Of a DNA stretch of 64,000 nt, positions 18,201 through 25,215 are shown piece after piece. The stretch comes from a virus: positions 1 through 64,000 of IMG/VR virus record IMGVR_UViG_3300025617_000909. One strand, 5' to 3'. How positions within the stretch are numbered: position 1 is the stretch's first letter; the number at the start of each line of letters is the position of its first letter. The notes below the pieces were generated by a model, which was given only the letters and a program-made list of their open reading frames with translations, had not been told where the DNA came from and made no database searches. The position numbers and the translations under genes were made by a program.

Positions 18201-19572
18201 TTAAATCATCAGTAAAATCAGTTCCAAGCCCGCTAGTTTCTAACAACATTCGTGGTAAGAAGATAGTAACGGTTGGAATACCGGTATATCCGGTGCCTTC
18301 TCTGAGAACATTAATTTCTTTAATCTCTCCAGCAATCTCAACAGTGCTTGCTTCTGCGCCAGCGCCACCACCACCAGCAAAAATAACTGATGCGCTACCA
18401 TAATTACTACCACCAGCAGTTACAAGAACTCTGGCAACCGCATACTTTATATTAAATGTAGCAGTACCACTGCCGCTTGTTGAAACAATGTGTGCAACTT
18501 GTGTAATGTCTGCTGGAAGTGTGCTGTAAATACCTGGATTTACAATAGCAACTTGTGTAATAGATCCAGCAAAGTCTTTAGCAACAACTCTGATAACTGC
18601 CGGTTCAACAGCAATACCACCAGTGAGTGTTAGTTCTGTGCCAATTTCATAAGCAGTACCGCCTGAAACAATTTCAATATCAATTGTTTCGTCAAGTTTC
18701 ATCTCAACAGTACCAGTAGCACCTGATCCTGACAATGGTGATTGAATTAATGCTTCGAGAGTACAATCTTGTGTACCATTGTTATAAGTTAAAGTTTTCT
18801 GATAAGGTCCTAGTTCTACAGGAGCAGAAGTTACAAGTTGTTCAGCAATGGCAGCCGCTTTAGCGATTGACCTAAATGCTGTAGATGGTGAACGTCCTTG
18901 TTGGCTTACTGGAATATCTGTTCGATCATCGGAACCATTTGTAGCAACATATAAGTTATTGGCAGAGATAAACGTTTTACTGTCAACGTATGATTTTGTA
19001 GAAGCAATTAATCCGCCGTAGTTTACATCATCTGAGTCAATTGGGTTACGTGAAAGAATGAGTGGGCCACTCATTGTACCCCAATCTGGTTCAATATTAC
19101 CGTTTTCGTCAAGTGCGTCAACACCTGCTAAGGAGATTTTACCATCAACGTAGCCTTTTGTTGCCGCATCATCATCTAATTGTGCTTCTGCTAGCGAAGT
19201 AATACGTTTATTGTTCGCATCCATATCGTTAGCAAGAGTTGGGTCTGGATCGTTAATAAGTGCTGATGCTAATGAACTGAATTTAATAACACCTGGGACA
19301 CTTTGATCGATAATGATTGTTTCGTTACTATCAAGTTTAGCGAATTTAATCTGTTCGCTATCAGCATCAACAAACAGAATTTTGTTATCATCTTCAGTTC
19401 TGTATGAATTTTGCTCAACATCGTCGAGCCCGATAAAACTTAGGGCACCGCCTAAGCCTAAAACTGCGTATAATTCACCAAAGTTATCATTAACTTTGGA
19501 AAACGAATCGCGTATGCTATCACCGGTGCCGTCGTTGCCCTCAACACCGATATTAATCTCTTTTCTTGCCAT
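12220..19572 (-). CDS. Giant tail-fibre protein (2450 aa)
   Basis: Begins with INIGVEGNDGTGDSIRDSF and then SKVNDNFGEL, the shared attachment head. Residues about 480-640 resemble a parallel beta-helix (NVSLRGDEF, TVIDGLTVTP, ATIVRNVSVQGHGGFMMV). Large internal Gly/Thr/Asp-rich beta regions follow. The C-terminus (from about 2290: WADLAEYYEGD, YDRGTVMMFGG, then a VVSE/GVAMSV/IGKAIE core) resembles the cap/autoprocessing-type domain seen at the end of long phage fibres. GGAG lies before the ATG, and a late promoter is about 45 nt upstream. Likely a long receptor-binding or whisker-like fibre. Confidence 0.85.
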   Translation of the reverse strand: MARKEINIGVEGNDGTGDSIRDSFSKVNDNFGELYAVLGLGGALSFIGLDDVEQNSYRTEDDNKILFVDADSEQIKFAKLDSNETIIIDQSVPGVIKFSSLASALINDPDPTLANDMDANNKRITSLAEAQLDDDAATKGYVDGKISLAGVDALDENGNIEPDWGTMSGPLILSRNPIDSDDVNYGGLIASTKSYVDSKTFISANNLYVATNGSDDRTDIPVSQQGRSPSTAFRSIAKAAAIAEQLVTSAPVELGPYQKTLTYNNGTQDCTLEALIQSPLSGSGATGTVEMKLDETIDIEIVSGGTAYEIGTELTLTGGIAVEPAVIRVVAKDFAGSITQVAIVNPGIYSTLPADITQVAHIVSTSGSGTATFNIKYAVARVLVTAGGSNYGSASVIFAGGGGAGAEASTVEIAGEIKEINVLREGTGYTGIPTVTIFLPRMLLETSGLGTDFTDDLREGQLLRGFDSNAIAKIISHDADIDAQGREIFEVELLQGTFQTGEVIQYGDPAQDVQITIQVETGIYYEHFPIRLAPNVSLRGDEFRRSIIRPKQGVSESIWSRVFFRRDTVIDGLTVTPYDFGYHYLTDPLDFSSQPKNNDEMDVFLCGDATIVRNVSVQGHGGFMMVLDPNNQINSKSPYCQTGSSFAKSINAKAFHGGQFVDGFVGNLDGILLYRDEETNPLTRNPEGGNPNKVIIGGLQREPQLPTSFNIGENIYRITLTNRIETAFFDAKVLLEQNRSFIQEEVLQWIATQNFTQFDEDKCRRDVGLIVDAVVHDVLYGGYEESTRAGRLYFSGGLTVVAGQVTETATSIDKAKEIAITVVRQNTWNALGTVAQTKIQSITGAELNGAEQVVINAFDIVANIIRYGEKMYTAKALLQANKEFIQADTIGYLAVNYPNLDYNVDTCFRDSGFIIDGLSIDLFGIAPNAGVSDLEQGYYNNSIRAGYSYYRAGKKLIPSEGDPQLVNQLPATIDAIEHIRSRAIEIISNQTPSGVFVGQTFDPTSVLDLVSNEFTITNHGFKTGNRLQYSNGGGTSIGLSGGTRLVNDGIYYAFVVDANRFKLYDTLDLVRAQERDPGSEFEIDFGVDTGTGSTHTLNYHIEQDLSLTSQDLTNAGITASINTATGYIKSLVAGDEAQAGQSYQALGDSTGIPNIYPLYECVLDTPYNELPGGKITLTTPGNKSMLGNDFTQVNDMGYGVFATNNGLVESVSMFTYYCYNAYYALNGAQIRSLNGSSAHGVYGLRSEGADPNEVPDRVSLKFPTIQIARVYEDRPIEFVNDKAGTRIFIDSVSYPPFPGCFIEVDHSNDPKVAGGTNTTVGNRFYKISAVSDSGLPDGVYECNIDQDFNEGGLAADIPAGKEVVVRVFEEYVIADKVQVVSTRPSTALVFDESAGIDDAVIRVLSFNGFTGTDAVQYDQVITTKDGFPYVNLNLKLADTSGFTPPTWANGLGDDSITVQSLDPVDAARLTKRSTGYVIYDGSSVSTGGMIFGYKDSIYEITGYDEVDILDGGTRVSGYGVVKFRNVTDSNETLVNRSYTITGATAATTITVTVSGTLDLRPGRQIRITSADNSNFNGLYYAGDVTSNTFVLYTDESLTTKADGSAFGAAATSGTVELFGGSTQAFEDSIEFLQLKAGLRAGAVGEVTVNISTMRATGHDFLDIGTGSYADTNYPSNIFGPPNNVPLQSNEAVEKGTGRVFWVSSDQSGNFRVGNFFAVDQGTGKVTLDAKIDLQGITSLRLAAGETVSEFTGDVTMGGAGEASNQALPTEAAIRGYIDRRLGLTHEGGEQTVLIGPGYLPLDGSLEMKGPITMRDERIKNLPDPEVGIEGEADAVRKAYMKMGNLQDAPEGWMYEARPDSDTLRRQPDYSYIESADILAFTSNGSSEFSNATVVGALTFTFQQNAAGVQDPITPTVTNYPDPQIVATINDNVIVNADVNYDAGIEQHKLKMNNARAIEPDGITITAYVYTAETSPGAGDDYTTITTDINHGITEGDAVVISGETVVTAINGDWKATNVTNNTFRIPADTSGGGSLSVNAVMRHYGLLGGANDLVFTLNNGYLDLKSSTNNKRSGAYYDGIGFEKLKHIDVTAIDLTDNQALATTNTRVLARRDTPGTPGQSIDGPPVPIDASTIVDDGLGCRRPDFPTVGVMVRQSAGNTAAAFGTIEFTSADTAETFVRRDTNGAASFAGTSGFENITADGSITINVSDGVLSGTPQEGLRMTYGASTTTVISKHENSAADNSYYTVVKDGSGAVSIKMQYSDVAADNFTQYLARTHEFRSAGGSAGIIDVGDGGLLTTGSETNSGEVQGVWSLRGSSQFKATWADLAEYYEGDKQYDRGTVMMFGGDKEVTVSNAEATTKVAGVVSEQAAYIMNNDCPGEKVCIALQGRVPCKVVGKIEKGDLIVSSSIPGVAMSVKDTATPGTIIGKAIEPYNDDRIGLIEVAVGRL

Positions 19573-19613
19573 GTATAAACTCCAAATCTAGGATATAATG
19601 CTTCTTGTAATGA

Positions 19614-19621
19614 TATTTATC
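19614..19621 (-). promoter_or_regulatory. Late promoter of the giant fibre operon
   Basis: GATAAATA on the minus strand, followed by a leader of about 40 nt that ends in GGAGTTTATAC before the ATG at 19572. Confidence 0.65.
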
Positions 19622-19641
19622 AGAAAGTTTTATAAGCCGAA

Positions 19642-19649
19642 TGTAAATA
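19642..19649 (+). promoter_or_regulatory. Late -10 box giving a leaderless start
   Basis: TGTAAATA, then 4 nt, then the ATG at 19654. No Shine-Dalgarno sequence is present. Confidence 0.6.
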
Positions 19650-19653
19650 CTAT

Positions 19654-19941
19654 ATGTTCATTAAAGAATACATTCTAAAGAAGTTATACGAAAGACGCAG
19701 TAAACTTGGTAACATTCATCAATATTACCGTGATGTTACTATGGTTGTACTTCGATGCGATAATTGTGATCTAGAATTTGAAAGATCTAGAGGAAAAATG
19801 GATCATAGGAGGCTTAGTAACAACTATTTCCACGTGTGTAGTAACTGCGATGCTAAGAAATTTGCCCAGAGGAAAGGTGTAGAACAGAAAAAGATCTGGG
19901 ATATGCCGGCTAGTTCGGATTTACCGGTGTCTAAGTACTAG
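19654..19941 (+). CDS. Small zinc-finger-like phage protein
   Basis: 95 residues with two CxxC pairs (CDNC at about 35-38, CSNC at about 62-65) spaced as in a treble-clef or zinc-ribbon, with basic residues between (ERSRGKMDHRR). It may bind nucleic acid; no HNH catalytic motif is clear. It lies head-to-head with the giant fibre and tail-to-tail, overlapping by 4 bases, with the Fe-S carrier gene. Start predicted leaderless. Confidence 0.7.
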   Translation: MFIKEYILKKLYERRSKLGNIHQYYRDVTMVVLRCDNCDLEFERSRGKMDHRRLSNNYFHVCSNCDAKKFAQRKGVEQKKIWDMPASSDLPVSKY

Positions 19942-20288
19942 ACAAATATTGAATCGTCGAAGTTAACGCTAACTCCACACCCGCAACTGCTCTTTGCATT
20001 AGGGTTATGAATGTCAAACATTGCTCCCATTATGTCTTTTTTGTAGTCGAGAACTGATCCGAACAAAAACATAATGCTTGCAGCACCAATAATTAATCTA
20101 CCATTGCCACATTCAATGACTTCGTCGCCGCTTTCTACAAGGTCTTGGGTTTGAACTAGATTCCATTCGTATTCAAAACCAGCACAGCCGCCACCTTTGA
20201 CATTTAATGAAACAGCAAATGCTTCATTTTCTTCACATAGTTTATTGATTTGATCCATACCGGATTCTGTGATATCACATACTGACAT
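19938..20288 (-). CDS. A-type Fe-S carrier (IscA/ErpA/HesB-like)
   Basis: 116 residues with the three conserved cysteines of A-type carriers: Cys35 (GGGCAGFEY) and Cys102/Cys104 (SCGCG) near the C-terminus. These proteins pass [2Fe-2S] or [4Fe-4S] clusters to apo-enzymes. In this phage a likely client set is the six radical SAM enzymes at 48-58 kb, but that is inference. The start overlaps the stop of the next upstream small gene. Confidence 0.9.
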   Translation of the reverse strand: MSVCDITESGMDQINKLCEENEAFAVSLNVKGGGCAGFEYEWNLVQTQDLVESGDEVIECGNGRLIIGAASIMFLFGSVLDYKKDIMGAMFDIHNPNAKSSCGCGVSVNFDDSIFV

Positions 20289-20452
20289 TATGATTCCAAT
20301 TTCTTTAGTTCGCTCATGGCATCGTTGAGTTCTTTCATTCTATCAACGACCCATGAATCAGGAACTTTTTCCGCTTCTCCGCACTCAATTAGTTTTTCAA
20401 GATGTTCAATTCTTTCTTTGATATTCTTAACTTTTTCATCGAGGACGGTCAT
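20288..20452 (-). CDS. Small coiled-coil protein (54 aa)
   Basis: A continuous ORF begins MTVLDEKVKNIKERIEHLEK and ends at TAA overlapping the iscA-like ATG (TAATG). Heptad-like Leu/Ile/Val spacing suggests a short coiled coil. Not recognised further. Confidence 0.6.
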   Translation of the reverse strand: MTVLDEKVKNIKERIEHLEKLIECGEAEKVPDSWVVDRMKELNDAMSELKKLES

Positions 20453-20455
20453 AAC

Positions 20456-20620
20456 TTATTCGCCTTTCCAGAGTGTCCAGGCACCGTACGCAATAGCACC
20501 ATAGGCTACTAAACTTGCGATAGGTTTAAAAATTAAAAACGCAATACCAGCACCGATTAAAATAGCACCGTCTAGTGTAGTACGTTCTTTGATTCTAGCA
20601 TTAATCCATTTTTGTAACAT
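20456..20620 (-). CDS. Small membrane protein (54 aa)
   Basis: Reads MLQKWINARIKERTTLDGA and continues with an uninterrupted hydrophobic region (GAGIAFLIFKPIASLVAYGA) forming one or two membrane segments, ending in WTLWKGE. TTGGAG lies about 8 nt upstream. Separated by 3 bases from the coiled-coil gene, so they are likely co-transcribed with the Fe-S carrier. Confidence 0.65.
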   Translation of the reverse strand: MLQKWINARIKERTTLDGAILIGAGIAFLIFKPIASLVAYGAIAYGAWTLWKGE

Positions 20621-20653
20621 ATTATTCTCCAAAAAATTATCTTGCTGTAAGGA

Positions 20654-20666
20654 TATTTAGTAAATA
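20654..20666. promoter_or_regulatory. Overlapping divergent late promoters
   Basis: ACTAAATA on the minus strand (20654-20661) and AGTAAATA on the plus strand (20659-20666) overlap by 3 bases and face the small membrane protein and the AT-hook protein respectively. Confidence 0.55.
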
Positions 20667-20685
20667 AAGCCACAGGAGGAAAATT

Positions 20686-20910
20686 ATGTTTAATTGGTTA
20701 AAAACACTTTTTGGTTTTGATACACCGGATACCCCGGTTATTGCGCAACCTACAGCAGAGCAACCCAAAGAGGAAGCAACGCCTAAGGCACAGGCTAAAA
20801 AGCCTGCGGCAAAGCGTACAACTACTAAAAAGAAAACAACAACACAGGCTAAGAAGCCAACGTCAACTGCTCCAAAGAAGCGTGGACGTCCTGCGAAGAA
20901 AGCCGAGTAA
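20686..20910 (+). CDS. Lys/Ala/Thr-rich AT-hook, histone-like protein
   Basis: 74 residues. A short hydrophobic head (MFNWLKTLFGF) is followed by a tail of Lys/Ala/Pro/Thr repeats similar to histone H1 tails and a final KKRGRPAKK, the AT-hook core (RGRP). It would bind the minor groove of A/T-rich DNA. AGGAGG lies 7 nt before the ATG. The last 62 bases overlap the 3' end of uvsE on the other strand. Role in DNA packing or host takeover is inferred. Confidence 0.75.
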   Translation: MFNWLKTLFGFDTPDTPVIAQPTAEQPKEEATPKAQAKKPAAKRTTTKKKTTTQAKKPTSTAPKKRGRPAKKAE

Positions 20911-21922
20911 GGTACTCTTTGTATAAACCTATGCTGGCTAGGTTTTTCGCTTTAGATTCAACCATAATGTCAGCACTTCCCAAGAAACTAAGAGCCCATT
21001 CGTTAACTGCTTCATTCCACATGAAGTCTGAATGAGCTCTTAGTTTCGCTTTTTTGTATCCTTGTCCAAGTAGCGTTTGGAAATCGGGTCGAACATTTCG
21101 TGGTAAGTGTCCGAGTAACTCTTCGCGACTGACGGAATAATGAATAACAGGACGTACACCACGCCAACTGTCAATAATACGTCTAAAACGGTCATCATTT
21201 GCATTTATATATTCTCCTCCTGAGTGGCACCAATGGTGATGAATATCTAGCACCAAAGCGAGATCGTTACATAATTCGAGACTGGCGTCGATGCCCCAGG
21301 CGTTTTCGTCGTTCTCGATAGTAATACAGTTTCTTGCCTCCGGTGAGAGACGCCTAAGTGCGTCTTTGATACCGGCTGGACCTTTGCGGCCTGAGATGTG
21401 TACGTTACACTTGAAGTCCTGGAACTGTCTACCGTACCCCATCCACCTGATGCAATTAACATGATATTCAAACTCCTCTATACTTCTATTTACTATATCT
21501 GGGCTATCACTAGCAAGCACAGTAAACTGCCCAGGATGCATAGACAACCTAACATCAAGCGACCGGGCAAGATCGCCGACCCTTGCGAAATGGCTTTCAC
21601 AATATCGGACCACATCAGGACGTTGCCAAAAATAGCACCAGTCAGGCTGAGTGTATACAGGAAGGACATCACTGCCAAGTCTAACCATTCGTAATTCATG
21701 TGGTAAACTCCCAACATATTCTATAAGGTTGTAGTACGACTGAATATTGTGTACCATGATGTCCCACAGTCGTTGTTCAGCAACATCACGTGTCTGCCTA
21801 TTGAGCCAAGCAACCGTTGTGCTCTTTGTATTCAACGGTCGTTGAATTTCTTCAAGCAGTTTCTTTTTTTGTGTTTGATCTGGGTACATGTACTTACATG
21901 CGAATCCTATACGTTTAGCCAT
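20849..21922 (-). CDS. uvsE: UV-damage endonuclease (UvdE/UvsE)
   Basis: 357 residues. The N-terminal RIGFACKYMYP resembles the RIGYVS/A-type first strand of the UvdE TIM barrel. Expected metal-site motifs follow (SMHPGQFTVLASD at about 147-159, ITIENDENAW at about 210, LVLDIHHHWCH at about 235-245, HYSVSREE at about 275). The enzyme nicks 5' to UV photoproducts and abasic sites. It may protect virion DNA in sunlit water. Its 5' end overlaps the downstream HAD gene stop by 8 bases. Confidence 0.85.
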   Translation of the reverse strand: MAKRIGFACKYMYPDQTQKKKLLEEIQRPLNTKSTTVAWLNRQTRDVAEQRLWDIMVHNIQSYYNLIEYVGSLPHELRMVRLGSDVLPVYTQPDWCYFWQRPDVVRYCESHFARVGDLARSLDVRLSMHPGQFTVLASDSPDIVNRSIEEFEYHVNCIRWMGYGRQFQDFKCNVHISGRKGPAGIKDALRRLSPEARNCITIENDENAWGIDASLELCNDLALVLDIHHHWCHSGGEYINANDDRFRRIIDSWRGVRPVIHYSVSREELLGHLPRNVRPDFQTLLGQGYKKAKLRAHSDFMWNEAVNEWALSFLGSADIMVESKAKNLASIGLYKEYLTRLSSQDVHASLEQLTLAS

Positions 21923-22619
21923 AATGTCTTAGTAAATCCCACGTTTCGTTATAATCCTTTACATTATAGCACATTCCTTTGTTGTTGTCAATAATAGCCT
22001 GCGCAAGCGACCAATCATTGCCCAAAGGATCAATCCTATCTCCAAAAAATACCAAATCATTTTCACCCTCAAACCATTTGAGAATTTGAGCTTTGTCTCT
22101 GCCCTTTTCAAAAATATCAATACCAGTTTCGCCGCCAACACTTGCTGTAATGTTTGGCCAATTTTTATTAATATATTCAGCAAGTTTGTCACGTTCTCGG
22201 TTAATCAAATCCCATTCGTAATAATCTTTACGTTGTTCGCCAATAGCCGCACGTCCAACAACACTAAAATTCAACATTCCTGTGCGTTGCTCAAAGTTTT
22301 TTCCGTATTTGTTTGGATACGAACTTTGATATAAGCGATCCTCTAACCATAGCCAAAGGTCTTCTGGACATTCCCAGGGGTTTTTGTAAACAACACTTCC
22401 TAATTGATATACTTCGTTGCCACTACAGTTAAAACTATATTGTGCCTTGCGGAAAATATCTTCACCGACTTGTTCAATAGTTTTTTCAGCATCACTGCCT
22501 GTTACGAAATAGACATCGTTATGTCGCATGAAATCGTAAAACCATTTACTAAATGATTCGTCTATGATTCCTCTGCTAGGAGTAAGTGTGCCATCTACAT
22601 CAAATATAAATTTTTTCAT
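21915..22619 (-). CDS. HAD phosphatase, phosphomannomutase (PMM2-like)
   Basis: Using the internal ATG at 22619 gives 234 residues. The start MKKFIFDVDGT has the HAD Asp7/Asp9 nucleophile pair. Further motifs match eukaryotic-type PMM: EQRTGMLNFSVVGR and FFGDRIDPLGNDW. PMM converts mannose-6-P and mannose-1-P. An alternative start 36 bases further upstream would overlap the neighbouring gene and has no support. Fits a GDP-mannose or surface-glycan pathway with the adjacent glycosyltransferases. Confidence 0.8.
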   Translation of the reverse strand: MKKFIFDVDGTLTPSRGIIDESFSKWFYDFMRHNDVYFVTGSDAEKTIEQVGEDIFRKAQYSFNCSGNEVYQLGSVVYKNPWECPEDLWLWLEDRLYQSSYPNKYGKNFEQRTGMLNFSVVGRAAIGEQRKDYYEWDLINRERDKLAEYINKNWPNITASVGGETGIDIFEKGRDKAQILKWFEGENDLVFFGDRIDPLGNDWSLAQAIIDNNKGMCYNVKDYNETWDLLRHYG

Positions 22620-22768
22620 CGTAATGCCGGTTGATTCTCTAGTAGCCAAACACACTCAGCAATGTTCTCAGGACCTACATACATACGTTCACATTTTTCA
22701 TAAGGATGTAAGTAAATTCCTAAAGCCCATCCTCCGATAAATGCTATTGTTAGATAAACATATTTCAT
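22616..22768 (-). CDS. Small single-span membrane protein (50 aa)
   Basis: Starting at the ATG at 22768, the protein is a hydrophobic helix (YVYLTIAFIGGWALGIYL) followed by a short tail with two cysteines. It overlaps the PMM-like start by ATGA. A sigma70-like promoter (22799-22827) lies upstream. Function unknown. Confidence 0.55.
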   Translation of the reverse strand: MKYVYLTIAFIGGWALGIYLHPYEKCERMYVGPENIAECVWLLENQPALR

Positions 22769-22798
22769 CTTGTGTTTCACTTTCTTTATTACTAACTC

Positions 22799-22827
22799 AG
22801 TATACACTCTCTTGCTCCAAAGATCAA
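22799..22827 (-). promoter_or_regulatory. Sigma70-like promoter
   Basis: TTGATC (22822-22827), 17 nt, TATACT (22799-22804). Reads toward the small membrane protein, PMM-like and uvsE genes. The -35 lies inside an inverted repeat (22818-22849). Confidence 0.65.
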
Positions 22828-22849
22828 CATATATATTGTATGATCTTTG
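22818..22849. promoter_or_regulatory. Inverted repeat, possible operator
   Basis: CAAAGATCA (22818-22826) and TGATCTTTG (22841-22849) form a perfect 9-bp dyad with a 14-nt centre. It covers a -35 box on one side and the start codon of the divergent gene at 22840 on the other. Confidence 0.55.
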
Positions 22850-23685
22850 ATTTTTATAACCAATTTGGTGCTCTTAACAGCAAGAACGTTTTTAATAGTT
22901 TTGCCGCCGGATTGAAAACTCTAGGACACACTGTAGAATATCACTCAGGAAAAGGCGATGTTGCTGTAATCTGGAGTGTACTATGGCATGGACGAATGAG
23001 ATCAAATCAAACTATTATGAATCGTTATCGAGAAAGAGGAAAATCTGTAATCGTTATAGAAATTGGATCATTAAGAAGAGACATTTCTCCTGCTGGTACA
23101 GATTTATTATCAACATGGAAGATAGGAATTAACGGAATTAATCTTCCTCACTTCTTTGTTAGTGGAAAGTCTTCTGAAAGATTTGAAAAATTAGGATTAA
23201 AATTAGATCCTTGGAAAAACAACGGTACTAATATTTTAATATGTTCACAACACGAACGCAGTGAACAATGGGCAAACATGCCAAAAACTGATGTTTGGGT
23301 ATTAGAAAAAATAAAGCAAATTAGAGAACATACAGACCGCCCAATTAGAATAAGAAGTCATCCAAGATTTCCTATAAGACGTAGTTTTAATGAATACAAT
23401 GCTGTTCCTAGTACAGGAAACTTTAAAGCAGAGTTAAACAATGCTTGGGCAGTTGTAAATCATTGTAGTGGTCCTGGTATAGAAGCAATATTAGCAGGTG
23501 TACCAGCATTTGTAGGAAATGTTAGTTTAGCCGCACCAGTTGCCAATCTCAGTATGACCACAATAAACAGTCCTTTGATGCCAGACAGAACCCAATGGGC
23601 TAACGACTTAGCATGGACAGAATGGACTCAACAAGAAATGGTTCAGGGAATTCCACAAAAACTAATTTGTGACAAATTAATGTAA
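22840..23685 (+). CDS. GT-B glycosyltransferase-like (capsule-synthesis type)
   Basis: From the ATG at 22840 the protein is 281 residues (MIFDFYNQFGALNSKNVF). The C-terminal part has HCSGPGIEAILAGVPAFVG, the nucleotide-sugar-binding signature of Capsule_synth/Kdo-transferase-like GT-B proteins. No strong ribosome-binding site is present. It runs convergent with a small minus-strand gene, overlapping by 9 bases. Exact sugar unknown. Confidence 0.6.
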   Translation: MIFDFYNQFGALNSKNVFNSFAAGLKTLGHTVEYHSGKGDVAVIWSVLWHGRMRSNQTIMNRYRERGKSVIVIEIGSLRRDISPAGTDLLSTWKIGINGINLPHFFVSGKSSERFEKLGLKLDPWKNNGTNILICSQHERSEQWANMPKTDVWVLEKIKQIREHTDRPIRIRSHPRFPIRRSFNEYNAVPSTGNFKAELNNAWAVVNHCSGPGIEAILAGVPAFVGNVSLAAPVANLSMTTINSPLMPDRTQWANDLAWTEWTQQEMVQGIPQKLICDKLM

Positions 23686-23865
23686 ATCTGGATCTCTTCC
23701 GAACCCAGGTCTAACTGAACTCTGTTGATAAGATTCTATTTCGAAACGACATTCGGGATATTGTAACTGATATATTTGTAGAGTTTCTTGTGCTTGTCTA
23801 CCATCCATACCATTCGCTACTGTTTCGCCTGAGTCTATATCGTATACTCTAAACAACGTTACCAT
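23677..23865 (-). CDS. Hypothetical small protein (62 aa)
   Basis: Compact protein starting MVTLFRVYDIDSGETVANG, no recognised domain. It has its own late -10 box 7 nt upstream of the ATG with no Shine-Dalgarno sequence, which supports it as a real leaderless gene. Confidence 0.6.
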   Translation of the reverse strand: MVTLFRVYDIDSGETVANGMDGRQAQETLQIYQLQYPECRFEIESYQQSSVRPGFGRDPDLH

Positions 23866-23872
23866 AGTAGAT

Positions 23873-23880
23873 TATTTAAT
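23873..23880 (-). promoter_or_regulatory. Late -10 box giving a leaderless start
   Basis: ATTAAATA on the minus strand, 7-nt spacer, then the ATG at 23865. Confidence 0.55.
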
Positions 23881-23914
23881 ACCTCAGTTTAGAAGTATTA
23901 AAACTGTATATTAA

Positions 23915-24616
23915 TTATTTCCAGTTTTCTACAATAACAGGATCGCGAACATCATGAATATCGGGATATCCGTGAAATGCTAGTACAGCGGTTTCTTCAG
24001 GAATTCGCGGATCCCTAATTTCTTTGAAGGTACTATTTTTTCCAAAACCATTTAATTCGTTACGACTACGTATCTCCCATTTATAACTTCTAATCCATTC
24101 GTCTGGATAAAAATTAATATGTGGATTATTGATGTGCCATACCCAATCTTGATCACCGTGAAACTTTTTAATCAATCCTGGATTCTTTTCAAACTCTGTC
24201 CAGATATTAGCGTATTCTCCGGCAGGCCATTTCATAACAGCACTGCCTAATTTTTTATATGTTGGCCTAAATACACGACCTACATCACGAAGTCCTACAA
24301 ATTTTCCTGGAAGAAAGTTTACAAGTTTATCAATATTTTCTACAATAACCATATCGAGATCCATGTAGAAATTAATGTCACCTTTTGGAAAATGATCTTC
24401 TTTGAAAATATAAGGTTTAAACCACCAACCTGTTAGATGAGGATTATCTAAAGGAAGTGCTCTAATTTCAACATTGGGATTTATGCCTTCTGGATATTCT
24501 GTAAAACATACAAAACGATGAGGTACCGTTAGATGTCTTTGTACCATGTTGTAAAGTTTGTTTACATACTCTGGAGAATATTTGGTACCTGATTTAAGGC
24601 ATATAAAGTTGAGCAT
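23915..24616 (-). CDS. GT-A glycosyltransferase-like (DxD)
   Basis: 233 residues. NFYMDLDMVIVENID around residue 82-96 contains the Asp86-x-Asp88 metal/nucleotide-sugar motif of GT-A enzymes. FHGDQDWVW resembles the second acidic loop of GT8-like family members. It follows the QueD-like gene by 14 bases and is likely in the same unit. Confidence 0.7.
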   Translation of the reverse strand: MLNFICLKSGTKYSPEYVNKLYNMVQRHLTVPHRFVCFTEYPEGINPNVEIRALPLDNPHLTGWWFKPYIFKEDHFPKGDINFYMDLDMVIVENIDKLVNFLPGKFVGLRDVGRVFRPTYKKLGSAVMKWPAGEYANIWTEFEKNPGLIKKFHGDQDWVWHINNPHINFYPDEWIRSYKWEIRSRNELNGFGKNSTFKEIRDPRIPEETAVLAFHGYPDIHDVRDPVIVENWK

Positions 24617-24630
24617 TACTACTGTTCTCG

Positions 24631-25215
24631 TTACTTCTCTAACCGTGCTATTAAGTCTTTAGGTGATTCCCAATCCCAGCGAGGTTTCTTAGGAAGAAGT
24701 TCGCCTGATGAATTTTTACGTTGGGCATCTGCTCTTGCTGTTTCTTCATCTACAGTACACATAGCATCGTTACGTTCGTGTTCATACACACGTACCTGCT
24801 CTACATAACAGCGTCCTTGCGTGGTTTGATAAACGTAATGATTAACATGTTCCCAGATAAACACTGAACTCATTTCCATTGATACACCGCTTGGCAGTAC
24901 ACGAAGTGTACCTAGTAATCCGCCAGTGTCTACCATGTGATCTGGAATATCGCCAATGCGTGGATCATCCGCTGGTAGTACAGTCACATGATCGAAATAA
25001 TATTCCAAGAAATCTTTTACAGGCTTTAGTTGTCCAAATGGAACAATCCACCCATGTTCGTCTGGTTCGCCTGCGAATGTAAATTCTACTGAACGATCAT
25101 AACCATGAACCTGTGCGCAGTGTCCTGGTGTACCGTCTGGATTTGTATCAAACCATTGTGCGTGTCCACATGGTAAGTTTTTGTATACTTTTGTTGCTTT
25201 AATTTTTATAGCCAT
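24631..25215 (-). CDS. 6-pyruvoyl-tetrahydropterin synthase/QueD-like
   Basis: 194 residues. The T-fold family motifs are visible: His18 (PCGHAQ), C33-x3-H37-G (CAQVHGYD) and VPFGQLKPVKDFLEYYFDHVTVL with His76. The usual CxxxHGH is CxxxHGY here, so one of the three zinc ligands is replaced by Tyr39. Either activity is altered or another residue substitutes. A 65-residue C-terminal extension is unusual. TAGGAGG lies before the start. Would supply the 7-deazaguanine pathway if active. Confidence 0.75.
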   Translation of the reverse strand: MAIKIKATKVYKNLPCGHAQWFDTNPDGTPGHCAQVHGYDRSVEFTFAGEPDEHGWIVPFGQLKPVKDFLEYYFDHVTVLPADDPRIGDIPDHMVDTGGLLGTLRVLPSGVSMEMSSVFIWEHVNHYVYQTTQGRCYVEQVRVYEHERNDAMCTVDEETARADAQRKNSSGELLPKKPRWDWESPKDLIARLEK

